A stretch of 64,000 bases of DNA, from contig NW_025408668.1 in the NCBI RefSeq assembly GCF_020360975.1, forward strand, positions 4,402,001 through 4,466,000. Direction: 5' to 3'. This document shows positions 34,355-45,514 of the stretch, piece by piece. The position numbers and the translations under genes are program-made. Every line of letters starts with the position of its first letter. Position 1 is the stretch's first letter. The stretch comes from Hirsutella rhossiliensis. Lineage: Eukaryota > Ascomycota > Sordariomycetes > Hypocreales > Ophiocordycipitaceae. The notes beneath the pieces were generated by a model that was not told the origin of the DNA, did no database searches, and saw nothing but the letters and a program-made list of their open reading frames with translations.

Positions 34355-34942
34355 ATGGAGCCAGCGCGGCTACAGCGAGCTCAGCCCGATTTCCTCTTGC
34401 AGCGGACAGCTTGAGGAACGTCGCAGAGCAGTTGGAGAGGTGTGAGAACCTCCCCGCAGTGGACGGCGGTGATCGTCTGGTAGGCATGATGCAGACGCTG
34501 CTTGATCGGTTTGCCGTCTTGGAGAGGAAAGTGGACGGCTTCGATCGTCGCCTAAGGGTCTCGTGAGTCGCGGCAACTTGGCGTGATCCCTGTTTGGGAA
34601 AATGTTGTGACTGACCATTTTACTCTCTAGGAATCGAAATGCGGGGGTTCGCGCATTGAACCAGTCCGCTGTGCAGCCGGATAGCCGACTGGCGCCCCTT
34701 TTCAGTTTCGAGACGGGAGAGTTGCTACAGGGTTGTCCGTCTACTGTCCAAGATCTGGAGTCGCTACAGGGTAAGCACCACATTAGACCGAATTTCCTGC
34801 GGCTTTGGTCTGACCACGGCTGGTGATAGCGGGAGAAGTCGACCGGCTGTTGAGACACCTGGACGAACCGTCCGATGGTCGCGTTGACGTCAGGAGGAGG
34901 CGCCTCAAATTAGCTTTCGGTGTAACAACACGGATCGTGTAG
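34355..34942 (+). CDS. Three-exon coiled-coil/SAP-like protein, copy with disturbed exon 1
   Basis: Exon 2 (34631-34770) and exon 3 (34830-34942) are open and have exactly the lengths of the S11 exons (140 and 113), with introns GTGAGT...CTCTAG and GTAAGC...GATAG. They encode NRNAGVRALNQSAV, TGELLQGCPSTVQDLESL and VDRLLRHLDEP...RRRRLKLAFGV. In exon 1 the ATG frame stops early, and the family sequence SLRNVAEQLERCENLPAVDG lies in another frame; the length (208) is one base off the family phase. Either one base is missing or an intron ends at TTGCAG 34403. Confidence 0.6.
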
Positions 34943-35638
34943 TCCATTCTCACTTTCTTCCTTTCCTGTCTGTTGCCTCAGTCATCCCGGTTCGCCGTGG
35001 CGTCGGCGTTTAAGGGGAAGTACCGCATCCAGACATCGTGATGCCTTCATCGTCACCTCGTGTATTGTATTTAATCACAGAGAGTGACAACAAATTGACG
35101 AGCACTAAAACACTGTGACACTTGTTAATGACCTGATGTGACCATAACTGCATTCTTCCCAATCACCCGGCTATGGATAAAAACCACCAGCACCAGACAT
35201 TTCAACCCGTTTACAAGAACACTTCACTCTAAGAGACACTACACTGAGGATAACCCCGAGGTCCTTCATCACTACGAAAGCAATCCCCGTAGGGGTGCGA
35301 CCAACCGAAGGTTTGGGCGTGAGGAGCCACACTTGACATCTTCGATTGGGTAAACACGTTCACAAGATACTCCACGCAGGAACAGGAGGAGTGTCCCGAA
35401 GGGGCATACGACGGGCAGTCAATAGAATGAACAAGACAGAGTCTTGACCGACCGAGTGCAACGAGGAAGAGAACACGATGTACCAGGCACGTACACTGTC
35501 AATACAAACTGTACATGCTGGGCCGCGACTGGAAGGAGCCTTGTCTGAGCGGAGCGAGAAAACCGACAGGATGGAGGTGAAGAGGTACCGGAGCAGGAGG
35601 CGAAGGTTGTATGTGACGGGAGGTCACTCTGTGCTTCG

Positions 35639-35673
35639 GCCCCCTATTACTTAAGTTTGGTTTATAGGGGGCC
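35639..35673 (+). other. Stem-loop H19, candidate origin (TATTAC)
   Basis: Conserved stem-loop; the flank (GGGCCCATTGCCCACGGCCC) is a third variant. Confidence 0.85.
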
Positions 35674-36291
35674 CATTGCCCACGGCCCAGGCCCAGCTCT
35701 AGACACCTTTCCGTCAGGATTGAGTGTGGTACTAGCAGTTCCGGAGAGGATAGAAGGGACTGAGTGTTAAGAGCCTGTTGAGTGGAACGGAGACGGCGCG
35801 TCACAAGTCAGCTTGCACGTAGTGGTTGCATGACTCCACAACTGGACGGGAGGAGACCCGGACGGATACTACAAAGACCTTGGAAAGGGATAAATAAAAG
35901 GGGACGATCCCCCGCCGGAGCGACTGTCGGGCAGACTTGCCCTTGGCACTTGTTCTCTTACTTTTCCGTCGGGATCACGGAAGTTCCATCGTTTTCTCCC
36001 CAGGAAAGGGACTTGATCCAGGGTAGGCTACCTTCTCTTCCCAGCGCACGGCGCGGGACGAATAAAAGTCCGGAGGGACCTGGTTTGCTTAGGAGAAAGC
36101 AAGCAGCAGAGTCAGCTGACTACGCGCACTCGTTACTGCGGAGACGTGACACGTCCAACACCTCTTGTTGCATCCGTGGGGCAGGTGCACCTACGGTAAT
36201 CATCACCTAGGCACCCAACGATCAGGCAGATCTAGACCGCAGCTCGTTAGCACCCAGCAGTGCCTTTTTTGGCCCTCGTTTTGCTTCAGCG

Positions 36292-36892
36292 ATGGAGGCC
36301 GCGCAGGACCTTCCACAGCCCTCTTTTCCGCGGGTGGCGGACAGTTTATCGGCTTTGTCCGAGGAGTTCTCACGGTGTCAAAATCTTCCGGCAGTCGATG
36401 GCGGTCTTCGACTCGCACAAGCGCTGGAAGCCATGCGCAACGATTTGCGGAACGAGATGCGCACGATTAACAGGAAGTTGGATGATTTAGACCGTAAAGT
36501 GGACGGCCTAGACCGCAAGGTCACGGTCTTGTGAGCATCGCTCTGCTGTTTTCCCCGATGCGGGTAGCTAACTGGATCTTGGCAGGGACAAGAACTTCAC
36601 GGCGCGTATGCAGAACAGCATCGTCGTTCACGAGTGTCGACTTGGCGCCCCTCTGCAATGTCCGCACGGGGAACCCGATTCCCGGCTGCCCAGCGACTCT
36701 GGGAGACTTGGACAATGTTTCTTGTGAGTGCTCCCCCCCACATCCTGGCAAACGTCTACTGACGGATAGACGGCACCAGCACAGGAAGCGGCCGACCTAC
36801 TACGGGAGTTGGGTGAATCGGTCCCGAGAGGACTAGACCAGCGGAGGCGCCAGCTAAGACATGCTTTTGGAGTCAGGACACGGGCGACGTGA
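36292..36892 (+). CDS. Three-exon coiled-coil/SAP-like protein, frameshifted copy
   Basis: Exon 1 (36292-36530) encodes PSFPRVADSLSALSEEFSRC, NLPAVDGGLRLAQ and the heptad run INRKLDDLDRKVDGLDRKV. Intron 1 (GTGAGC, branch GCTAAC, TTGGCAG) is canonical. Exon 2 (36586-36723) starts in the frame of NFTARMQNSIVV but the later TGNPIPGCPATLGDLDN lies in another frame. Exon 3 (36770-36892) encodes AADLLRELGES...RRRQLRHAFGV only after a further frame change. It is more diverged from S11 than S29 is. Probably non-functional as written. Confidence 0.55.
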
Positions 36893-37571
36893 CAAGGTTT
36901 TTTTTTCTTCTTGCGCTTCGGTTACGCAGCGACGGCGTTGATGGAATCTTTGTTGCATCGGCATGTCACGATGCCCTCATTTTGCGTTAGGCTAGTTACA
37001 CGAAGAGTGATGATGGGGCAACTTGATGTGAACGAATACATGACCACCTGTGAACCATCTTGATATGACTCTGACCGTACTTCTTGTCTTGAACTGTTTA
37101 CAAGAATGCCATCCAAGATAGTAGACCCCACAACCGTTTACAAGGGACAGACTTTCTGTTCACCTCCGGAGGACTCCTCTATGACTACGGAAGCAATCCC
37201 CCCGAAGGGGGGTGCACACAGGCCGAAGGACTGGGTGTGAAGAGCCACACTCGCCATCTTCGATTGGGTAAGGCGTTTACAAGGTGGTCGACTCCAGCAG
37301 AAGGAGGAGTAGGCGTCCGTGAGGGCGCACGACGGACACTGACTGAACACAAAAGCCGGGACGATTGACCAAGCGAATGTAATGAGCGAGGGAATAAAGT
37401 GACAAGACATGGACGCACAGAATGAGTACCGGGCACGTACTCAACACATACGAACAGTACATCTGGGCCACGACCGGAGGGAGTACCCGACTGGAAGGAG
37501 GACAAACGACGGGACGGAGTGACTTCGACTGGAGGGAGAAGAGGGTGTGACGGGAGGTCACTTACCCCAAG

Positions 37572-37607
37572 GGCCCCCTATATGCTTAAGTTTGGTTTAT
37601 AGGGGGC
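37572..37607 (+). other. Stem-loop H20, candidate origin (TATATGC variant)
   Basis: Conserved stem-loop, type II flank. Confidence 0.85.
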
Positions 37608-38179
37608 CTCTGCTCCATGGCCCAGTCACTAGGCAGGTTACGTAAGTATCACTGCAGTACTAGGCCGAAAAGGACGGGACGGACTGAAGGCAGTGCTAGC
37701 AGCGAAGACGACCGGAGGGGAGGTCGCGGGTCCAATCAGAGACAGTTTGCCGGCACGGCTTACTTGACTCCACAACTGGACGGGGGAGAAACCCGGACAC
37801 ATGAGATACGGCAGTATATAAAGACCTGGGGGTCGCCCCTCTACGCAGATCCAAGCAAGATCTTTTTTGTCGCGAAGCAACAGGGTCCAGACGGTGAGTA
37901 TGGCCAGTTAGTAGACGAGAGTCGGTATCGAGCAACGGCGTGTTTTCAGTCCCACTCGAAGAAGGTCGGTGGCCTTCTTTTTATACGTACACACTGATTT
38001 GGCCAATCTCGAGCGGAGCAACCGGAGTGTCACTCACACGAGAAGGAGCTCGTTTCTCCCGTCAAGGGGACAAAGAGGCTAGGCGGCCTTTCGCTTAAGT
38101 CCAAGTGGACGCGGGTCGTGGATTGTCGGACTAGTGTCCGGCCACTGCTCTCCGTCTTTATTTTCCCATCTTACGAAAG

Positions 38180-38896
38180 ATGGCCTCCGAGGACTCGTTG
38201 GACTTTAGCCCACCTTATCGGCCCTTGCCGAACAGTGTTCGTCTGACGCACCGCCCAGGGGAGCGTGGTGTAGGTGCCACTGCTTTCTCTGAGTAGACCG
38301 CGGCCTTTTGGCTAAGGTATCAGCCGGCTGAACAAGAGTCGTTTGACGACGTCGTCGCACTGTTGCATCGTGTTATGCCCAAGGGGAAGGGGCTTTACGT
38401 CGCACAACGACAACTGGATGGTCAGCGCGTGGTAGAGGTGCTCTTCTGCTCGCAGGCCCGGTATCGCGTCACTAGCATGTGCTCAAGAGACAAGTGGGCT
38501 CGCAAGGGAGCCCAGGGACAAGTCGTGGGCATCACTTGGCCTTCCCTCCGACAGACCCGGGAGGTCTTCATTGCCGACTGTTTGGATCAGCTACGACGGA
38601 TCCCCAAGGAACATAGTCTAGGTTCTCTCAAAGAGTTTCTGTTTGGACTGGACGCCTCGCTGGACCGAGAAAGCGAGCGTATGGCTCGGCTACGGAAGTC
38701 GCCGTCTGCCTCTGGTTGCTATATGGCAGGGAGAAGGATCGTGAGTATCCTGGGAAGACGCTTGTACTGGCTCTCGCTTGATTTGGGCGAAGAGGCGGCA
38801 GAAGCCGAAACCTGCAAGGGATCCAAGTCGGACACAGCGGGAGACACGTCTCGCTTTCCCAACCGGGACATGACGATAGCTTCACTTTTGAATTGA
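38180..38896 (+). CDS. Family Q protein, in-frame stop or short intron near the N terminus
   Basis: From 38297 the frame is open for 200 codons: AAFWLRYQPAEQESFDDVVA, KGLYVAQRQLDGQRVVEVLF, SRDKWARKGAQG, then QTREVFIADCLDQLRRIPKE, ending RFPNRDMTIASLLN. It has no ATG before the conserved strand, but an ATG at 38180 (MASEDSLDFSPPYRPL) lies in the same frame, separated by a TAG at 38294-38296. A 60-base intron from GTTCGT to CTCTGAGTAG would remove the stop and keep the frame; this is my guess. Longest member of family Q. The first 60 residues resemble the start of S10. Function unknown. Confidence 0.5.
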
Positions 38897-39504
38897 ATTT
38901 GGCACGCTGCATGCAACAATCCGTGACCGAGCCCACTGCGCTTGACTTGACGTGTTTTGTACCTGAATCCTGACCAGTGTCACAAACCTTGTAGAACCAC
39001 ACGCGTCTACAGGCATTCTCCAGGCGTTTACAAGTACCCCTTCACCGTTTACAAGGGACAGCCTCGAAGATCACCTCCGGAGGACTCCTTCACGACTATG
39101 AAAGCAATCCCCCCGTAGGGGGGTGCAGGCGAGCCGAAGGTTCGACTGTGAGGAGCCACGCTGCAAGAATCTTCAATTGAGTAGACATGTTCACAAGGGA
39201 ATCCACGCAAATACAAGAGGAGCGATTGTCCGGAGGGCATGCGACGGACACGACACAATACACACACCACGGGCAAAGAGTGAGTGGCAGAACAGATACC
39301 CAGCACACACTACCTCATTCAACCCACTCACTCACGTCCACCCCGCACCACCCAATCACACGCTGGGCCACGACCGGAGGGAGTTTTGTATGAGCGGAGC
39401 GAGATCTGACGAGTGGAACGAGGAACTGGACGACTGGAGGGAGGACACTGGTACGAGCCTGGAGGGCGAAGTCGGTGTGTGACGGGAGGTCACGCATACC
39501 CCCG

Positions 39505-39540
39505 CGCCCCCTATATCCTTAAGTTTGGTTTATAGGGGGC
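39505..39540 (+). other. Stem-loop H21, candidate origin (TATATCC variant)
   Basis: Conserved stem-loop of the Rep segment, type I flank. Confidence 0.85.
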
Positions 39541-39709
39541 CATGGCACAACGGCCCAGTCACTAGGCAGATTGAACGCACGTGATTGCATGCAGTCATAG
39601 GCGGAAGCGACGGGGGGAGCGACGCAGTGCTAAGAGCGAATGAGCCTAGAGGGATCACGCCGTCCATGGAAAGACAGCTTGTGTAGCTTGCGTAACTTGC
39701 ATGTATCCA

Positions 39710-39775
39710 CTACTGGCCGGGGCAGACGCCCGGACAGAATGACACCGGAGGGTATAAAGCGGGCAAGGTGCCCCA
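39710..39775 (+). promoter_or_regulatory. Rep promoter
   Basis: GCCGGGGCAGACGCCCGGAC palindrome near 39716-39735 and TATA (GGGTATAAAG) at 39750-39759, about 95 bp above the Rep ATG. Confidence 0.7.
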
Positions 39776-39853
39776 ATGTTGAACTCGGATGAGTTGTCTC
39801 CTTGAGTCTCGTTTCCTGCGTGGCAAAGAGAGCGAGAGAGATAGAGAGGAACG

Positions 39854-40992
39854 ATGTCTTCCACCATGGAGGTTGATCCTCCTGCTAGTGATAGCGGTTA
39901 TGAGTCTGTCGAGAGGATGCTCGCGAGATCCCCGGAGTGACCGAGAAGCATCAAGACTTTGTGTTCCATGCAAACATGGCGTTTGTCACCTACACCGCAG
40001 CCGGGTCGAAGACCCAGAGGAGTTCCACAGGTATCTACGAGAGTCGCTGGCGCCGAGCCTGCCACGGGTTAACCGCAGGACTGGACAGGCAGGAACAGTA
40101 CAGGTCTACGGCTGCAAGGAACTGCATGAGGATGGCACTCCCACTATCATGTGATGCTCAAGTTCGAGCCCCGCGTGCACTGGAGGAACGCCCGTGAAAA
40201 GTTCAGGGTCTGGATTGATGTAAAGGATGGTCGTGAGGTGGACACGACGTCGATCAACATTCACAAGAAGCCGGAGAACGAGACGCCTGCGTACTTCCTG
40301 CAGTGCGTGCAGGCTTATATCGCCAAGGGTGGCGACGTCTTTGGCGAGTGGATCGGTCCCAAGACGACGACGGCGTCGGAAAAAGACAAGTACTTGGAGC
40401 AGGCGGTTGAGACGGAGTCCCGCGAGGAGGCGGAGACGCTGCTCAAGACGCATTTCAAGTCCTGGTGGGTACGTAACCATGCGAATTGCCAGGCTTTCTT
40501 GAGGACCAAGAAGGGTCCTTCTGCCAAACCCCATGCGCCTTCCTTTCCTCCCTTACCCTGGAAGGTGCCGAGAAGGTTGCTTCAGTGGCGGCAAAAGAAC
40601 TTTGACGTGGCCCGGCTTGGTCGTCCGACATGTCTCGTCATCGTCGGTCGGCCCCGCTCTGGCAAGACCGAGTGGGCTCTTTCCTTTGGTCGTCCAGCTC
40701 ACATGACGGGTGAGTGGAATATGGATGAACTCATGAAGCCGGACATTACACATGTTGTCCTCAACGATATCAAGTTGAGGGCTTTTCCTAAGCGTGACCT
40801 TGCTGGCTGTCAGGGTACATCACCGCCACAGGCAAGTACCGCGAGCAGCGGACCATTCGCATGGGTATACCAGTCATCTGGACTTGTAATGAGGACAATG
40901 ATGTTACCAAGGACAAGGATATTGGTCAGTATTTGCTTGAGACAGCCGTGATTTATCGTGTGCCAAAGGGGAAGATGTTGTATGGGAAGTAG
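39854..40992 (+). CDS. rep: CRESS-DNA replication initiator Rep (frame-broken)
   Basis: Rolling-circle initiator with both classic domains. HUH endonuclease: motif I FVTYTA at 39982-39999, motif II with His-x-His at 40142-40150, motif III YIAKGGDV at 40315-40338 with the nicking Tyr and Lys. SF3 helicase: Walker A GRPRSGKT at about 40646-40669, Walker B HVVLND near 40750-40767, motif C IPVIWTCNED near 40866-40895. The order and spacing fit geminivirus/genomovirus-type Reps. The gene as written passes through five successive frames; all four changes are -1 shifts at short G or C runs (39915-39916, 40003-40005, 40140-40142, 40813-40815). The helicase-domain frame 40151-40810 is intact. The start is the ATG 95 bp below TATA. 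Expected role: nick the stem-loop and drive replication of every segment through the iterons. Confidence 0.9.
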
Positions 40993-41404
40993 ATACAAAT
41001 CGAGAAGATGCATTGTTGTGACACCGCCAGCATCGTAGATCAAAATCGTTTACAAGCTCACCACATTGCCCCGGCTACCACCCTTCATCTCCAACCCACT
41101 CATGACTATGGAATCAATCCCCGCAGAAGTGCGACCGAGCCGAAGGTTCGGGCGTGGAAGCCACGCTCAACCATCTTCGATTCAGTAGACACGTTTACAA
41201 GCCGGTCTTCACGCGACAGGAGGAGCAACCGAAGGGCGACGGACACAAACACGACAACTTGCACACACAAACCCCAAACACATGCTGGGCCCACGAGCGG
41301 AGCGAGTTGAGACGACCGGAGGGAGGAACTGCCCTTGAGTGGAACGAAAGGGTACACGCCTGGAGGGCGGGTGGACTGTGTGACGGGAGGTCACTTGTCA
41401 GAAA

Positions 41405-41440
41405 GGCCCCCTATTACTTAAGTTTGGTTTATAGGGGGCC
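41405..41440 (+). other. Stem-loop H22, candidate origin (TATTAC)
   Basis: Conserved stem-loop, type I flank. Confidence 0.85.
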
Positions 41441-43361
41441 ATGGCACAACGGCCCAGCCCCAGTCCTAGGCAGTTTCCACGCAAGTGGTTACATGCAGTC
41501 CTACACTCATCGGACGGGACGGGAGGGGGTGCGTCATAAGGACCAATCAGACGGAGGAAAGATGGTACGTCACAAGGTGTGGGTTGCGCAGCTTCCACAC
41601 ACCCTCTTTTCACGGTGGACGGGTTAGAATCCCGGACACGAGTGGGACACATACAACGGAGAGGCAATATAAAGAGGGCGGCGCCCACTTTCTTTCAATG
41701 AATATGGGACGATTCTCTTCCTCTTCCCTTTTCATTTTGCTCGTCAAATCACACGGAGTAGACGGACAGACAGCCCCCCCACCTGGTCGACCACAGACAC
41801 GGAGGCGGAGACCTCGAGCCGGTAAGCGTTATGGCCCTGGGGGCATTCTCTCTCATCCACTTTCACTCCTGCACGGGGTGCGAGCCGGAAGCAAATGGAC
41901 AGAAGTCCAGGGTTGAACCTTTTCATACGGAGTAGGTGCCCGGAGCAGCACTTGTCCTAAGGACAAAACAGAGTATGGGAAGATTGTCTCTTCTTCTTCT
42001 TACTGTCGGGAGATGAACATGACAGATTTATCTGCTTTATGATTATTCCAAGCGAGAGCATACGAGCAACAGAACGATGCGACATGAGGAGCACGCACAC
42101 ACACCAAGGGACGGCATAACGGGAGCAATCTCACACCGACTGGGTTCGGTAGAAGCACACTGATGCTTCCCCCGCAGCTCTGAGCACGCGGTCTAGGTTT
42201 TTCTTTTCTTTTTCTTTTACGAAGCAGTAAAAGGTTCCACTTGTCTTCTTTCTTTCATGCTGACGGCAAGACACCTTAGGTTGAAGCGGACAGGGTGAGG
42301 GGACGAACTCGACTGGAAGGCTACAGCAGGCGCTTGACTCCTTGAGCCTCTCTTGGGTGGCAGTGCTGGCTGCTGCACTCTCACCAGGTCTTTCGCCGTG
42401 TTCAACAACGTGAGAACAGCCACGAGGAGGGGCGGCAGGAGCTCACCTTGTCCACTTTCACGGAGAAGTGAGAGGACCCACACATTTGAACCAGTGATTG
42501 GGTTCATTATGAATCAGATAAAAGCGAGAGAGCTGACATGGAATGAGGATAATGGTACGAAGCAGGCAGCGGAGGACACGTGCACAAAGGAGTGCGCCGG
42601 CCCCCGGCTGCACGTCACCTTGTATTACCCCCAACCCGCCTAGGCTATACCCGGGAATAGCCTCACTCTTCGTTACGTGGACAGCAGCGACCGTGGAGGG
42701 AGCGTAAATTGATAAGACAAAGATCGAGTGACGGGAGGAACCACCAGGCAGGAGACGCGACATGGGAGCAGCAACGGTGAATATATTTACAAGATAGCCA
42801 CACGAGATCATAGACCTTAGACACGTTTATAAGGTAGTCTATTGCAAGGGCTACTACCTCCAATACAAGATCATGACAAAGAGACACCCAGACTCCAACC
42901 CGTTTACAAGTAGACCACATCCGTTTACAAGTCGTAGTCACTGCCCCGGCTACCAACCCTCACTCCCAATCCCTTCCGAGATACGAACACAACCCCCCCG
43001 CAGGGGGGTGCATGCGGGCCGAAGGACCGGATGTGGAGAGTGGCGCTCACCATCTTCAATTGAGTAACGCGTTCACAAGGAAACACACAGAAGGAGAGGA
43101 GCGATTGTCCGGAGGGCATGCGACGGACTAACCACAACACCCCACGGGCAAAGAGTGAGTGGGAGAACAGATACCCAGCACACACTACCTCATTCACCCA
43201 CTCACTCACGTCCACCCCGCACCAGCCAATCACACACTGGGCCCGCGACTGGAAGGAGCATTGTCTGAGCGGAGCGAGTCTTTGCACGCCTGGAGGGAGT
43301 CAAAGGTACCGGAGCTGGAGGCGAAGGGACAGTAGAGTGAGGGAGTCACTCATACTCTTGG
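41405..43361 (+). repeat. Array unit S23 (plus orientation, ORF-poor class)
   Basis: CCAATCAGACGG near 41543, TACGTCACAAGG near 41566, TATA at 41665-41674. A 72-codon frame (41698-41916, MNMGRFSSSSLFILLV) starts too close to TATA to be convincing. CTTTTACGAAGCAGTAAAAG hairpin near 42215-42234. Iterons at 42901-42910 and 42922-42931, degenerate copies near 42784 and 42825. Nothing else recognised between 41920 and 42780. Confidence 0.75.
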
Positions 43362-43397
43362 GCCCCCTATTACTTAAGTTTGGTTTATAGGGGGCCA
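43361..43397 (+). other. Stem-loop H23, candidate origin (TATTAC)
   Basis: Conserved stem-loop, type I flank. Confidence 0.85.
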
Positions 43398-43956
43398 TGG
43401 CACAACGGCCCAGTCACTAGACACCTTCCGCAGGTTGAGTGTGGTACTAAGCAGAAACGACGGGGGGGAGTGCATGCAGTCATAAGAGCCAATCGAACGG
43501 AGGGCAGATGGCGCGTCACACATGCAGGTTACGCAGTTTCACTGCAACACCACTCTTGGATGGGTTGAGAACCCGGACAGATCGACAACGGAGTATAAAG
43601 GCACGGGCTGCCGCCCACTCTCCTTTTCTACCGTCTCTTTCAGACCTGCGGTCGGCCACATCTTTCCACTTCTTGCCTGCGGCTCGCGGGACGCTTCAAC
43701 TCGGCAGGATATTTTCAGGCAGAAAGTATTCACGTCTCATTGGAGAAAGAGATTTCTTTGACTCTACAGAGTAAGTCTTTTTTTTAAACTCTAGGACAGA
43801 TATTCGGGAGAATACATCTGCTTTTACCCTCTAGACCACGTTGAACACTGTGTGTTGTGTGCAGAATTCACGTTGACAAGCAGTGGCTGCGCTACTCCTC
43901 AACCTTACAAAGCCGGCCGACGGAGTCATTTTTTGCCCGCTTCTCTTGCTGGCGCC

Positions 43957-44634
43957 ATGGCGATGGCAGGAAGCCTCCCAGTGTACTCCTTCCACCGTGG
44001 GGAAGGGTTTGGCTCGGAGCCAAGGGGCGCTCTCTTGGATTGTGGTAGCCTTGTGGCGCTTCACCTTCGTGCATCACAGGTCAGGGACCACCTTGCCTCG
44101 GTGGCTGTCGCAGACATAGTTTCTGCGGATGACTTTTCCGATCTCTCTTTACAGGAGATGGATGGACTGGTGTCCGACTTGTTGTATGAAGTCGGTGACT
44201 TCCTGCGACATTGCTCTTCCTCTTTTATTTGGCTTGGTTCGCAGTCGGACTTAGAGGCGCGAGGAGTTGTCGCGCTGCATATTCCGGAGGTCATTGTCCT
44301 GGAGAGGGCGATGCTCGATCGCATGTATGTGACCCTTGCCATGCACACTGCTGATCATTCTCCCGAAGGAGGCCGGCTTCTCTGGCGGCAGCTGGCGGAA
44401 CAGTTCCCCACTTGTTCTGGTGACGGGGATTATCCGGACACAGACTGGACGTTTTTTGAGATGACTAGATTCAGTCGAGACCAGCGCGAGTCTTTAGCCT
44501 TGTGGTTCAGCCTGCAGACGTTGGAAATGGTGGCGCGTGTCGTTGGTAGCATCGATTGTGAAAAGTGGGCACAGGACGTGCTGTGCAAGGTGGATGGTAG
44601 AGTGAAGGAATGTATTCTCGGTAGACCCGTGTAG
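43957..44634 (+). CDS. Family P protein, 225 aa
   Basis: Intact from ATG 43957 (MAMAGSLPVYSFHRGEG). Block SLVALHLRASQVRDHLASVA, then ADDFSDLSLQEMDGLVSDLL corresponds to the DDMTR region of S15 and S28. The end FSRDQRESLALWFSLQTLEM...VVGSIDCEKW aligns with the C-terminal block of S7, S15 and S28. Upstream lie good splice signals (GTAAGT at 43771, TCTAG near 43791 and 43835, TGTGCAG at 43864), so the transcript from TATA at 43591 probably has leader introns and the N terminus may be longer. Function unknown. Confidence 0.6.
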   Translation: MAMAGSLPVYSFHRGEGFGSEPRGALLDCGSLVALHLRASQVRDHLASVAVADIVSADDFSDLSLQEMDGLVSDLLYEVGDFLRHCSSSFIWLGSQSDLEARGVVALHIPEVIVLERAMLDRMYVTLAMHTADHSPEGGRLLWRQLAEQFPTCSGDGDYPDTDWTFFEMTRFSRDQRESLALWFSLQTLEMVARVVGSIDCEKWAQDVLCKVDGRVKECILGRPV

Positions 44635-45073
44635 GAGGCACCTGTGTTCCAGTGCTGTTCTTTCCTAATCGAGTAGTCACGATGCCCTCACCCTCACTTT
44701 GATATCCCTGCGTGAGTCTGTGTCTAGGGCTGTATCCAGCGCCCACCTCCTTCAGGCTTGACATCACAGTGTACAAGATACTCTGTAGACTTGTTGATCA
44801 ACTCGTCACCGACAGACATCACCCCGGCTGTAGAGTGGAGACCTTTTTTCCTTTCACAAAGCGTTTACAAGAGAGCGACATCGAATAGCATACTAAACCC
44901 GTTTACAAGGAACAGACTTGAAATCCCCAATCCCTTCTGAGATACGAACACAACCCCCCCGAAGGGGGGTGCACACGCGCCGTAGGTGCTGAGATCTGAC
45001 GAGTGGAACGAGGTCAGAGGTACACGACAGGAAGGAGTGGACACAAAGGGACGGGAAGTCACTTTGACCCATG

Positions 45074-45109
45074 TGCCCCCTATTACTTAAGTTTGGTTTA
45101 TAGGGGGCC
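45074..45109 (+). other. Stem-loop H24, candidate origin (TATTAC)
   Basis: Conserved stem-loop, type I flank. Confidence 0.85.
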
Positions 45110-45404
45110 ATGGCACAACGGCCCAACGTACTAGGCAGGTTACGTAAGTATCCATGCAGTCATAGACCGAAAGGGAGTGGAACGAGAGAAGGTTGTCATA
45201 AGAGCTGGGGGAGGGGACCGACAACGCGCGTTCATTGGGTAGCTTCCAACGCAGTGGTTGCGTACACATCCACTCTTGGACGGGGTAGACACCCGGACAA
45301 CTTTACCACACCGGAGGGTATAAAGGCACGGGCTGCCGCCCACCCACTACAGAACCCAGACGGTTCTCTCTTTTTTTCCCTTCGTCAGACCTAGGAAAGG
45401 TTTG

Positions 45405-45514
45405 ATGCTTTACGCGTATGTCGACGCAGGACGCAACACGTTAGACGCTGGACGATACGCACTCAGTCGGAGACATTTGTGCAAGGGAGCACCGTATTTT
45501 CTGGACCGGCATTC
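45405..45514 (+). pseudogene. Truncated gene start of an unknown segment
   Basis: ATG frame MLYAYVDAGRNTLDAGRYAL in normal position below a TATA box, cut after about 37 codons by the fusion at 45514. Beyond it the frame runs on through antisense sequence of the family P copy to 45968. No other copy of this start occurs in the window, so it marks a segment otherwise missing here. Confidence 0.45.

Larger units (their letters stand above)
33705..35639 (+). repeat. Array unit S19 (plus orientation)
   Basis: TATA at 33963-33972, the GTCAGCTGAC 5' block near 34171, three-exon coiled-coil gene (34355-34942), a variant 3' element near 35035, iteron at 35208-35217. Confidence 0.85.
35639..37572 (+). 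repeat. Array unit S20 (plus orientation)
   Basis: TATA-like GGGATAAATAAAAGG at 35887-35901, 5' block shared with S11, three-exon gene (36292-36892), 3' element at 36964-36990, iterons at 37135-37144 and 37273-37282. Confidence 0.85.
37572..39505 (+). repeat. Array unit S21 (plus orientation)
   Basis: TATA at 37812-37823, family Q gene (38180-38896), 3' element near 38868-38890 overlapping the stop codon region, iterons at 39024-39033 and 39046-39055 (22 bp apart). Confidence 0.85.
39505..41405 (+). repeat. Array unit S22 (plus orientation, Rep segment)
   Basis: TATA at 39750-39759, Rep gene (39854-40992), iterons at 41047-41056 and 41192-41201. I see no ACGATGGC-type 3' element here. Confidence 0.9.
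43361..45074 (+). repeat. Array unit S24 (plus orientation, shortened)
   Basis: TATA at 43591-43600, family P gene (43957-44634), 3' element near 44674-44696, iterons at 44862-44871 and 44900-44909. The unit is about 220 bp short because the block between the CCGTAGG stem (44979) and the ATCTGACGAGTGGAACG motif is deleted. Confidence 0.85.

Noticed and set aside
40151..40951. Rep as a helitron or bacterial plasmid initiator
   Set aside because: The SF3 helicase motif C and single-Tyr HUH motif III with gemini/genomo-like spacing, plus stem-loop origins and a capsid segment, fit CRESS viruses better; no helitron ends seen.
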